48,444 bases of DNA from NCBI RefSeq assembly GCF_000282375.1, contig NZ_AKJK01000142.1, positions 1 to 48,444 on the forward strand, read 5' to 3'. A model generated the notes under the pieces. It saw only the letters and a program-made list of their open reading frames with translations. It was not told the DNA's origin and made no database searches. The position numbers and the translations under genes are program-made. Numbering within the stretch: the first letter of the stretch is position 1; the number at the start of each line of letters is the position of its first letter. Source of the DNA: Pseudomonas sp. GM50 (GTDB lineage: Bacteria; Pseudomonadota; Gammaproteobacteria; Pseudomonadales; Pseudomonadaceae). Shown here piece by piece: positions 1 to 7,375 of the stretch.

Positions 1-16
1 GCCTCGCTCCTACAGG
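1..16. repeat. Truncated REP-type repeat at window edge
   Basis: The first bases match the outer end of the REP arms seen elsewhere in the window (for example 45376-45391): a CTCGCTCCTACAGG tail. The rest of the element lies outside the window. Confidence 0.6.
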
Positions 17-54
17 TATTCGAGGTTGCCCGCAGAATCCGGATCGACATCTAA

Positions 55-166
55 CCCTGTAGGAGCGAAGCTTGCTCGCGAAGGGGCCAGTACATTCAAC
101 ATCGATGTCATCTGACAGATCGCCTTCGCGGGCAAGTCGGATCGCCGCACCGCTCGCTCCTACGGG
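55..166. repeat. REP doublet (REPIN-like), mixed classes
   Basis: Two inverted REP-like units, 55-84 and 121-166, face each other across about 36 bp. The left unit has the GCGAAGCTTGCTCGC hairpin core. The right one carries the longer core with GGGCAAGTCGGATCGCCGC that also occurs at 38845-38888. It lies 7 bp downstream of the ABC binding-protein stop, so it may stabilise or end that transcript. Confidence 0.8.
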
Positions 167-173
167 GCAAGCA

Positions 174-998
174 TTACTTGCCGGCGTTGATGGTCACTGT
201 CTTGATTGCACCCAATTCCAGGTCCCACTTCTTCAGGATCGCCTGGTAGCTGCCGTCATCGACCATGCTTTGCATCGCCACTTTCACCGCTTCACTCAGC
301 TCAGGCTTTTTCTTGCTCACACCCAGCCCGGTGAATTGCTTGGAAATTGGCAGGCCCACGGTTTTGTACATGTCCTTTTCCTGGGTCTTCAGGTACGGCA
401 GGGTTTCGCTGCCTTGCATGGCCGCGTCGATACGGCTTTGACGCAGTTGCGCGCGGGCGTCGGCCGAGCCTTCGGTGCCGATCACGTTGATTGCAGGCTT
501 GCCGGCGGCTTCGCAGTTGGCCTTGCTCCATTCGGCGATTTCCGCCGGGAACGTGGTGCGTCGGCTAGTGCCGACTTTCTTGCCGCACAGGTCGATGATT
601 TCGTTCGTGTCCTTGTTTTTCTGCAAGGTGTAGAACTGCGGACCGCTGGTGAAGTAGTCGACGAAGGTCACGCTGGCCTGACGCTCGGCGGTGTCGGTCA
701 TGCCCGACATCACCATGTCGACGCGGTCGGTGGTCAGCGCGTTGATCATTTGCTCAAAACCGGTTTCCTGCCATTTGATCTTCACGCCCAGCCGCTCGGC
801 CAGGGCGTTGCCCAGGTCATAGTCCAGGCCTGTGAGGGTGTTGGTGGCCGGGTCCTTGAAATCCATCGGCGGGTAGTTCGGCATGATTGCCACAACGACC
901 TCGCCCTTGTCCTTGATGCTTGCCGGTAGCTCGGCGGCCCAGGTGAAGCTGGAAGCCATAACGCCTGCGAGTACTGCTGGGATAACTATGTTCTTCAT
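174..998 (-). CDS. Polar amino acid ABC transporter, periplasmic substrate-binding protein
   Basis: A 274-aa solute-binding protein of the SBP_bac_3 family. It captures an amino acid or related compound in the periplasm and delivers it to the permease. The N-terminus (about residues 1-21, ending in ...TWAA) is a Sec signal peptide. The mature part shows the family pattern: an early VVVAIMPNYPPMDF strand, GLDYDLGNALAERLG, and VDMVMSGMTDTAERQ. It is the last gene of argH-permease-ATPase-SBP, 53 bp after the ATPase stop. The ligand cannot be read from sequence; the neighbouring argininosuccinate lyase hints at an arginine-like or argininosuccinate-like compound, which is inference. Confidence 0.9.
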   Translation of the reverse strand: MKNIVIPAVLAGVMASSFTWAAELPASIKDKGEVVVAIMPNYPPMDFKDPATNTLTGLDYDLGNALAERLGVKIKWQETGFEQMINALTTDRVDMVMSGMTDTAERQASVTFVDYFTSGPQFYTLQKNKDTNEIIDLCGKKVGTSRRTTFPAEIAEWSKANCEAAGKPAINVIGTEGSADARAQLRQSRIDAAMQGSETLPYLKTQEKDMYKTVGLPISKQFTGLGVSKKKPELSEAVKVAMQSMVDDGSYQAILKKWDLELGAIKTVTINAGK

Positions 999-1051
999 GG
1001 TCGTTCTCTTATGAGTGTTATTACGCAGCTCTTGGTTTCCGAGGCTGGCGC

Positions 1052-1816
1052 TTAGGTTCGAACGGCAGAAATGAAGCTTTGGGTGCGTGGGTTTTGCGGA
1101 CTTATTAGTATTTCTTCGGGGCTTCCAGCCTCCACGATCTGTCCTTCGTCCATGAACACCATGCGGTTGGAAACCTCGCGAGCGAAGCCCAGTTCATGGG
1201 TGACGACGATCATGGTCATGCCGGTCTGCGCCAGATCGCGCATCACCGACAGCACCTCACCGACCAGTTCCGGGTCGAGTGCCGAAGTGGGTTCATCGAA
1301 CAGCATCAGCTTGGGGCGCATGGCCAATGCACGGGCAATGGCGACACGTTGTTGCTGACCACCCGACAGTTCGATCGGGTAGCTGTTGCGCTTGTCGGCC
1401 AGGCCGACGCGAGCGAGCAATTCCAAGGCTTCTTCGTGCGCCTCTTTGGGCGAACGCTTGAGCACCTGGCACGGCCCTTCGATGATGTTTTGCAGCACAG
1501 TCATGTGCGGGAACAGGTTGAAACGCTGGAACACCATGCCGGTCGCCAGGCGCTGACGGGCGATCTGCGACTCGTTGAGTTCGTGCAGCTTGTTGCCGAC
1601 GATGCGGTAACCCACCAGTTCGCCGTCGACCCACAGGCCGCCCTTGTCGATTTTTTCCAGCTGATTCACGCAGCGCAGCAGGGTGCTCTTGCCGGAGCCG
1701 GACGGGCCGATGATGCACAGCACTTCGCCTTGCTCGACCTCGATGTTGATGTCCTTGAGTGCGTGGAAATGGTCGTAGTACTTGTTCAGGCTCACGGCCT
1801 TGACGATGCTTCTCAT
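1052..1816 (-). CDS. Polar amino acid ABC transporter, ATP-binding protein
   Basis: A 254-aa cytoplasmic ATPase of the GlnQ/HisP type that powers uptake with the adjacent permease. Walker A is GPSGSGKST (residues 37-45), the signature is LSGGQQQ, and Walker B is LMLFDEPT followed by the switch histidine in VVTHE. I start it at the ATG at 1814-1816 (MRSIVKAV), preceded by GGAG. The longer open frame to 1882 runs into the permease gene and has no support. It lies 10 bp after the permease stop, so the two are probably co-translated. Confidence 0.93.
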   Translation of the reverse strand: MRSIVKAVSLNKYYDHFHALKDINIEVEQGEVLCIIGPSGSGKSTLLRCVNQLEKIDKGGLWVDGELVGYRIVGNKLHELNESQIARQRLATGMVFQRFNLFPHMTVLQNIIEGPCQVLKRSPKEAHEEALELLARVGLADKRNSYPIELSGGQQQRVAIARALAMRPKLMLFDEPTSALDPELVGEVLSVMRDLAQTGMTMIVVTHELGFAREVSNRMVFMDEGQIVEAGSPEEILISPQNPRTQSFISAVRT

Positions 1817-1826
1817 GTGGGGCTCC

Positions 1827-2705
1827 TCAAGAACGCTTGCCGGCGCCGCGAGCGAAACGACGCTCCAGACGGCTTTGACCAAAGGACAGAACAGTGACGG
1901 TGGCCAGGTACCAGATACCGGCGACGATTAGCAGCTCCATCACGCGGGCGTTGGCGTAGTAGATGTTCTGGGCGTTGTAGAGCAGTTCCGAGTACTGGAT
2001 GACACTCGCCAGGGAGGTCATTTTCACCATGCCGATGAACTCGTTACCCACCGGCGGAATGATGATCCGCATGGCCTGGGGCAGGATGATCCGGCGCAAG
2101 GCTTGCAGGCGTGGCATGCCGATCGACTTGGCGGCTTCGTACTGCCCGGTGTCGACCGACAGCAGACCGGCGCGCACCACTTCGGCGGTGTAGGCACCCT
2201 GGTTGATGCTCAAGCCGAGGAGGGCGGCCACAAACGGTGTCATCAGGCTCACGGTGTCCATTTCGAACAGGCCGGGAATGCCGATGGTGGGGAAGATCAG
2301 CGCCAGGTTGAACCACAGCAGCAGCTGCAGAATCAGCGGCGTACCGCGAAACAGCCAGGTGTAGGTCAGCGCCACATAGCGCAGGATCGGATTGGCCGAC
2401 ATGCGCATGATGGCGGTGATCACCCCGAACACGATGCCCAACGCCATCGCCAGCACCGCCATGACGATGGTGTTGAGCAAGCCCCACATAATGGCCTGTG
2501 AGGTGAGGAACTGGCCGATGTACGACCATTCGATCTTGCCTTCGGCGAAGGCCCGCACCAGGCCGACAATCGCAATCACGATCACCGTGGCGAAGAAAAT
2601 CCTCCCGTAATAACGCCGTGGCACATGCTGGTACTGGGTGATATCGAACTGGTTTTCCGCCAGTTTGCGCTCCGACTGGAGTCGTTCTGCCTGAGTCTGG
2701 CTCAT
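1827..2705 (-). CDS. Polar amino acid ABC transporter, permease
   Basis: A 292-aa inner-membrane permease of the HisMQ type. A cytoplasmic N-terminal segment of about 45 residues precedes the first membrane helix; about five to six helices follow. The EAA loop that contacts the ATPase is visible as GQYEAAKSIGM with LPQAMRIIIP after it. The start is the ATG at 2703-2705 (MSQTQAER), with GGAG seven bases upstream; the open frame beyond this is repeat DNA. A single permease implies a homodimer, or a missing partner. A perfect REP doublet separates it from argH upstream. Confidence 0.92.
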   Translation of the reverse strand: MSQTQAERLQSERKLAENQFDITQYQHVPRRYYGRIFFATVIVIAIVGLVRAFAEGKIEWSYIGQFLTSQAIMWGLLNTIVMAVLAMALGIVFGVITAIMRMSANPILRYVALTYTWLFRGTPLILQLLLWFNLALIFPTIGIPGLFEMDTVSLMTPFVAALLGLSINQGAYTAEVVRAGLLSVDTGQYEAAKSIGMPRLQALRRIILPQAMRIIIPPVGNEFIGMVKMTSLASVIQYSELLYNAQNIYYANARVMELLIVAGIWYLATVTVLSFGQSRLERRFARGAGKRS

Positions 2706-2732
2706 GTTGGTTCTCCGTACGCTGGTATTAAT

Positions 2733-2830
2733 CCCTGTAGGAGCGAAGCTTGCTCGCGAAGGCGGTGGATCAGTTGTAATCAGTGTTGACTGACCCACCG
2801 CCTTCGCGAGCAAGCTTCGCTCCTACAGGG
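2733..2830. repeat. REP doublet (REPIN-like) with perfect 36-bp arms
   Basis: The left arm 2733-2768 and right arm 2795-2830 are exact inverse complements around a 26-bp centre. Each arm also holds a small internal hairpin (GCGAAGC-TT-GCTCGC with a bulged A). It sits between argH and the ABC permease, on the presumed shared transcript, where it could lower expression of downstream genes or protect the argH message. Confidence 0.88.
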
Positions 2831-2842
2831 TTTCGCCGTGAA

Positions 2843-4270
2843 TCAGAGGCGGAAACCCTGATAGTTCTCGGTCCATTGCTGCTGGGCGGCGAGGGCAGTC
2901 TTCAGTCGGCCGATCTGCTCGCGCACCTGTTGCGGCGCGGTTCCGCCCCAGCCGCTGCGGGCGGCGATGGCGGCTTCCAGCGTCAGGCTGTCGCGCACTT
3001 CAGGCTTGAGGCGCGGATCGATCTCGGCCAGCAGCGCCGGGGACGCTTCCCACAATTCGATGTCGTGCTTCTCACAGGCCTGGACCAATGCGCCGGTGAT
3101 TTCGTGTGCTTCCTTGAACGGCACGCCGCGCACCGCCAGCCAGTCGGCCACTTCGGTAGCGAGGGTGAAACCCAGCGGTGCCTGACGACGCAGCTCTTCG
3201 ACGTTGACCTTCATGGTCGCGACCATTCCGGCCATGGCCGGCAATACCAGCAGCAGGGTGTCGACGCTGTCGAGCACGCCGTTCTTGTCTTCACTCAAGT
3301 CGCGGTTGTAGGACAGCGGCAGTGATTTGAGGGTCGACAGCAAACCAGTCAGGTTGCCGATCAGGCGCCCAGCCTTGCCCCGGGCCAGTTCAGCGATGTC
3401 CGGGTTTTTCTTCTGCGGCATGATCGAACTGCCGGTGGCGTAGGCATCGTCCAGCGCGACCCAGCGAAATTGCCGCGAGGACCACAGGCAGAACTCTTCG
3501 GCGAGGCGGGAAATGTTGATCCCCAGCATGCTGGCGATAAACAGGAACTCGGCAACGTGATCGCGGCTGGCCACGGCGTCGATGGAGTTTTCGCAAACAC
3601 CGATGTAGCCCATTTCCTTGGCCGACTGCTGTGGCAGGCGAGCAATGGCGGAACCGGCCATGGCCGCCGCACCGAGTGGCGACAGCGAGGTGCGCACATC
3701 CCAATCCACCAGGCGCTGCACGTCACGCAGCATCGATTGGGCGTGGGCCAGCAAGTGGTGAGCGAAGACGATCGGCTGGGCCTGTTGCAGATGAGTGAAA
3801 CCGGGGCAGATGCTCTCGATGTGTTGCTCGGCCTGATCCACCAGCGCTTGTTGCAGGGCCAGCACTTCAACGGCCAGTGTGCGCACGTGATCACGCAGGA
3901 ACAGGCGCAGGTCGTTGGCGGTCTGGTCGTTGCGCGAACGGCCGGCGCGCAGCTTGCCGCCCAGAGCGCCGAGGCGCTCGGTCAGCAGGCGCTCGATGAA
4001 GGTGTGGACGTCTTCATCGTCCAGCGTCGGCGCGATGCTGCCGGCACGGAAGTCATCACCGATACGCTCCAGGGCGTCGAGCATGGTCTGGGTTTCCTGC
4101 TCGCTCAGAAGCCCAGCGCGCTGCAATTCCCGGGCATGCGCCTTGGAACCGGCGAGGTCGTACGGGGTGAGGCGAAAGTAGCGCTCGGGGCAACGGGACA
4201 GGGCCGCCAGGGCTTCGGACGGGCCGCTCTTGAAGCGGGCACCCCAGAGACGGTCGGTGGTTTGAGACAT
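2843..4270 (-). CDS. argH: Argininosuccinate lyase family protein (probable ArgH paralogue)
   Basis: A 475-aa fumarate-lyase superfamily enzyme of the ArgH type, which splits argininosuccinate into arginine and fumarate. Visible signatures are SRNDQ in the first third, THLQQAQP with the catalytic-region histidine, the superfamily signature GSSIMPQKKNPD with the mobile-loop serine, and YNRDLSEDK. The N-terminal motif reads LWGARF where the usual ArgH has WGGRF, and NGVLDS follows the DK motif, so it looks divergent from housekeeping ArgH. The start has GAGGAAAA upstream. It leads an operon with an amino acid importer and is divergent from a LysR gene, which suggests a catabolic or specialised role. 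Confidence 0.85.
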   Translation of the reverse strand: MSQTTDRLWGARFKSGPSEALAALSRCPERYFRLTPYDLAGSKAHARELQRAGLLSEQETQTMLDALERIGDDFRAGSIAPTLDDEDVHTFIERLLTERLGALGGKLRAGRSRNDQTANDLRLFLRDHVRTLAVEVLALQQALVDQAEQHIESICPGFTHLQQAQPIVFAHHLLAHAQSMLRDVQRLVDWDVRTSLSPLGAAAMAGSAIARLPQQSAKEMGYIGVCENSIDAVASRDHVAEFLFIASMLGINISRLAEEFCLWSSRQFRWVALDDAYATGSSIMPQKKNPDIAELARGKAGRLIGNLTGLLSTLKSLPLSYNRDLSEDKNGVLDSVDTLLLVLPAMAGMVATMKVNVEELRRQAPLGFTLATEVADWLAVRGVPFKEAHEITGALVQACEKHDIELWEASPALLAEIDPRLKPEVRDSLTLEAAIAARSGWGGTAPQQVREQIGRLKTALAAQQQWTENYQGFRL

Positions 4271-4633
4271 TGTTGTTTTCCTCGTCGTTGCTCGGAAGTT
4301 AAAAATTAATCCGGTGTGAGGCCGAAGAGCTTCGCGGACAAGCCTCGCTCCTACAGATCACCAGTGTGCAGAGCCCGGAACACCCGCCGAAAATCATTCG
4401 GGCGTGGTTCGGCTCAATCAATATTCGAGGGCAGGGGAAAGCGCAGTTGCTAAATGGCGAGAGCTGATCGAAGTGTCAGCTTTTAATAGTTCGAAATCAG
4501 TGAGTTGGCACTGATCGGCGGGATTTATTAACGGTTGCCAAGCCTTGTTTTCTGTGTTCATTATTATTAGCCAGCACTGTTTTTGTTGTTGGACACAGAT
4601 TGTTGAATAGGGCGCCAGAGGTAAATAAGCATT
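4271..4633. promoter_or_regulatory. argH / LysR divergent intergenic region
   Basis: This 363-bp gap must hold promoters for both divergent units. A degenerate single REP unit lies at about 4325-4358. Two perfect palindromes follow: AGCTGA-N8-TCAGCT at 4462-4481 and ATCAGTG-N6-CACTGAT at 4496-4515. Their centres are 34 bp apart, about three helical turns. They are candidate operators for the LysR protein, although neither is an exact T-N11-A motif. I see no convincing small gene here. Confidence 0.5.
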
Positions 4634-5599
4634 ATGGAAACCCCACTTTCCAATTCCGGAAACCCGCCGCCAAAATCGGTGCATCGGGCACCGCTGGCCC
4701 TCAGCGGTCTGGACTTCAAACTGCTCAAAGTATTCAAGGCTGTGGTCGAGGCTGGCGGCTTCAGTGCAGCGCAGAATGAGCTGAATGTGGGCCTGGCGGC
4801 CATCAGCAAACAGATCTCCGACCTCGAGATTCGCATCGGCATGCGCCTGTGCACTCGAGGGCGGGAAGGTTTTCACCTGACTGAAGAAGGCCGTCTGGTG
4901 TATCAGGCGTCGATCGATTTGTTTGCCTCCGTCGACAACTTTCGTGACCGGCTTAGTTCGGCTCAGAACGAACTTATTGGCGACCTTGGAGTGGGTGTTA
5001 TTGATAATACGATCACGGACGCTAATTCGCCGTTAGTTGCAGCGCTTAGAAAAATAAATGAAGAGTCGCCAAAAGTAAGGTTTCAACTTCAAGCGTCTCA
5101 GTTAGATGAGGTAGAAAGAGGCGTGGTCGAGGGGCGGTTAGTGGCCGGGATCGTGCCGGTTTATCAGAAAAGAGAAGAGTTCGATTACTTTCCGCTTTAT
5201 GAAGAACGCTCGTATGTGTATTGCGCCGTTGGCCATCCACTGTTCGCGCTACCGGAGGCGGACATGGGCAGCAACGTGCTGCTGGATTACGAGTGCATCA
5301 ACCACCGCTACGCGATCCATCGGGACAAACTGAATTTTGCCCGCTACGACAGCTTTTCCGCCTCGGCGACTCAAGTGGAAGCCGTGGCGTTGCTGGTCAA
5401 GACCGGCCGTTTTGTGGGTTTTCTGCCCGAGCATTACGCGGCAACACTGGTGGCTCAGGGACTGTTTCGGGCGGTGCGGCCGGACCTGATCAACATCGTC
5501 ACGCCGTTCAATCTGATCCTGCGCCACAACACCGTGCGCAGTCCGTTGGTGAAGGCGTTTGCCCAGGCGCTGGGCGTGGATTTGAAGGCCACGGTTTGA
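4634..5599 (+). CDS. LysR-family transcriptional regulator
   Basis: A 321-aa LysR-type regulator. The winged helix-turn-helix lies at about residues 29-85 (LDFKLLKVFKAVVEAGGFSA, AISKQISDLE, TEEGRLVY), and a periplasmic-binding-like effector domain fills the rest. The N-terminal 25 residues are proline-rich and precede the usual LysR start, so a later start is possible, but no better ATG is present; AGAGGT lies upstream. It is divergent from the argH-importer operon, which it most likely controls in response to the imported compound (inference from position). An inverted repeat follows it. Confidence 0.9.
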   Translation: METPLSNSGNPPPKSVHRAPLALSGLDFKLLKVFKAVVEAGGFSAAQNELNVGLAAISKQISDLEIRIGMRLCTRGREGFHLTEEGRLVYQASIDLFASVDNFRDRLSSAQNELIGDLGVGVIDNTITDANSPLVAALRKINEESPKVRFQLQASQLDEVERGVVEGRLVAGIVPVYQKREEFDYFPLYEERSYVYCAVGHPLFALPEADMGSNVLLDYECINHRYAIHRDKLNFARYDSFSASATQVEAVALLVKTGRFVGFLPEHYAATLVAQGLFRAVRPDLINIVTPFNLILRHNTVRSPLVKAFAQALGVDLKATV

Positions 5600-5644
5600 T
5601 GTCAATGTGGCTAACAATAACTAGCGGACAATACATGCCTGTGC

Positions 5645-5729
5645 AGGAGCTGCCGAAGGCTGCGATCTTTTGATCTTGCTCTTTTGCAACCTTGAAGCCG
5701 CCAAAAGATCGCAGCCTTTGGCAGCTCCT
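5645..5729. repeat. Inverted repeat, AGGAGCTGCC family, between convergent genes
   Basis: Arms 5645-5671 and 5703-5729 are 27 bp each and match at 26 positions when inverted. Each arm ends in a TTTT or AAAA tract toward the loop. The sequence is unrelated to the GTAGGAGCGA and GTGGGAGCGA families, so it is a separate repeat class. It sits between the convergent LysR and glycosyltransferase genes and may act as a bidirectional terminator. Confidence 0.75.
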
Positions 5730-5755
5730 ACAGTCGCCAACAGGTCCGGCCCAAA

Positions 5756-7375
5756 CTACGGTTTCAAATGCAGCAACACGAAATCGTTTTTATCGAAACG
5801 TCCGCTCAACACCGGTTGCAGGGCCCCGAGCGAAGTCCCTTGCAAGGCCTTATAGTCGCTTCGATCCATCATCAACCAAACCGGTGCCGAGAGGGCTTCC
5901 AGTTCCTGAATCGATTCGGTGAACACCGGTTGCAAATCCTGCTCGATATTGACCATGAACTTGATCGCCTTGGCATCCTTGCCCATGCCGTGCAGCACCA
6001 GCGGCGCCGGGTCTTTCTGAACCTCTGCAAACGTGGCTCGGCTGAAGGTTTGCGTGTCGTAAAGCTGACGTTCGACTGGTTCAAACACGAGGATGTAAAC
6101 CGACCACAGTGCCAGGACCGCGCAACCGGCCAATACTTCGGCCCGCCAGTGAGATCGTAACCACGCCACCAGCGCGATGAGTTGCAACGCGGCAAGCCCG
6201 ATCAGTACCGGCACAAAGGCTGTCGGTTGCGTGGGCAGGCGCCGCTGAGCAACCAGCAATGCGACGATCAATAGCCCCGGAATCAGCAACCACAGCCCTT
6301 GCATCAAGGTCCGCAACCAACCGAACACCCGCCCCTGGGCCACCTGAAACGGGTACGCCGCAATGATCGCCGCCATAGGCAGCATCGGCAGAAGGTAACG
6401 GGCCTTTTTCGCTTGCGGAATCGACAAGCCAATCATCACGATCAACCCGGCCGCCGTGCAGTACTGCAACAGCCGCAATGCCGGACCGGCCTGCCGTGGA
6501 TTCGTCAGCCAGACCGCGGCCAACACCAGCAACGCCAGCGGATAAGCGAGCGCATAGTTGCCTAACGAAGCGGTGAAGTAATAAAGCGAACCACTGACAC
6601 CTTCACTGCCGTCCATGCGCCCCAAAAACTGCATGCGCACCACGTCCTGCATGAAGGCCGGTCCGCCGCTGGTTTCGGCAAACCACAGCAGCACCCCGAC
6701 ACACACCGCCAGCGCCACGGCTGCCGCCAAACCGAAGCCGAATAACCGCGACCATTGGCGATTGAGCACGTAATAGCTGCACAGCATGCCGGTGGGAATC
6801 ACCAGCCCGATCGGCCCGCGAATCCCGAAGCCCAGCAGCAACAAGGCAAGAATCAGCGGCAGCCGACGAGGCATCGCGAAATGATCGGTGGCATACCCCA
6901 GGTAGAACACCGAAAACGCGACGGCTGCCAGCATCAAGTCCTGGGAGACGGCACGTGTTTCAGTGACAAACGTACTGGTCAGCAACATCAGGGCGATGCT
7001 CAGCAGCGCCCAGCGTCTGGAGTACGGCGCGAGCAACCGGTACATCAACGTGACAATCACAGCGGCAGCGATGGCGCTCGGTAACCAGGCGCTAAGGCTG
7101 TTGACCTGCCCGAACGGCAGGGACAACAGCCAGATGAACAGCGTAGAAACCGCCGAGTAATCCGCATAAGGCTGACCATAAGTGGTCGGAAAAACCGATG
7201 GCCCGTGACGCAGCATCTCTTGGGCGAACAGCACAAACCGCGAGTCGAACCCGATTGCTGCTTGCTGATAAACCCCGGCGACGAACAGCATTAGCGCCAG
7301 CAGCCCAATCCCCAGGGACTGCCGACGAATGCCGGGTGATACCGTATTCACGCGACGACTGAGGCCGCTGGCCAT
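5756..7375 (-). CDS. ArnT-like membrane glycosyltransferase (GT39/GT83 superfamily)
   Basis: A 539-aa polytopic inner-membrane protein resembling ArnT and protein O-mannosyltransferases: a first membrane helix, then a periplasmic loop with acidic residues (FDSRFVLFAQEML), about ten to twelve further hydrophobic segments, and a soluble C-terminal domain of about 120 residues. Such enzymes transfer a sugar from an undecaprenyl-phosphate carrier. It is the last gene of the arn operon and overlaps ugd by 28 nt. No good ribosome-binding site precedes the ATG at 7373-7375, consistent with translational coupling. It could be a second aminoarabinose transferase or use another sugar or acceptor; this is unresolved. 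Confidence 0.8.
   Translation of the reverse strand: MASGLSRRVNTVSPGIRRQSLGIGLLALMLFVAGVYQQAAIGFDSRFVLFAQEMLRHGPSVFPTTYGQPYADYSAVSTLFIWLLSLPFGQVNSLSAWLPSAIAAAVIVTLMYRLLAPYSRRWALLSIALMLLTSTFVTETRAVSQDLMLAAVAFSVFYLGYATDHFAMPRRLPLILALLLLGFGIRGPIGLVIPTGMLCSYYVLNRQWSRLFGFGLAAAVALAVCVGVLLWFAETSGGPAFMQDVVRMQFLGRMDGSEGVSGSLYYFTASLGNYALAYPLALLVLAAVWLTNPRQAGPALRLLQYCTAAGLIVMIGLSIPQAKKARYLLPMLPMAAIIAAYPFQVAQGRVFGWLRTLMQGLWLLIPGLLIVALLVAQRRLPTQPTAFVPVLIGLAALQLIALVAWLRSHWRAEVLAGCAVLALWSVYILVFEPVERQLYDTQTFSRATFAEVQKDPAPLVLHGMGKDAKAIKFMVNIEQDLQPVFTESIQELEALSAPVWLMMDRSDYKALQGTSLGALQPVLSGRFDKNDFVLLHLKP

Noticed and set aside
2733..2830. CRISPR-like or IS-end interpretation of the repeats
   Set aside because: The repeats are single inverted pairs scattered between genes, without regular spacers, a transposase or target duplications. 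The REP/REPIN type fits better.
4418..4876. 152-aa minus-strand open frame across the lysR start
   Set aside because: It overlaps the LysR N-terminus and the argH promoter region, shows no recognisable domain, and has no ribosome-binding site.
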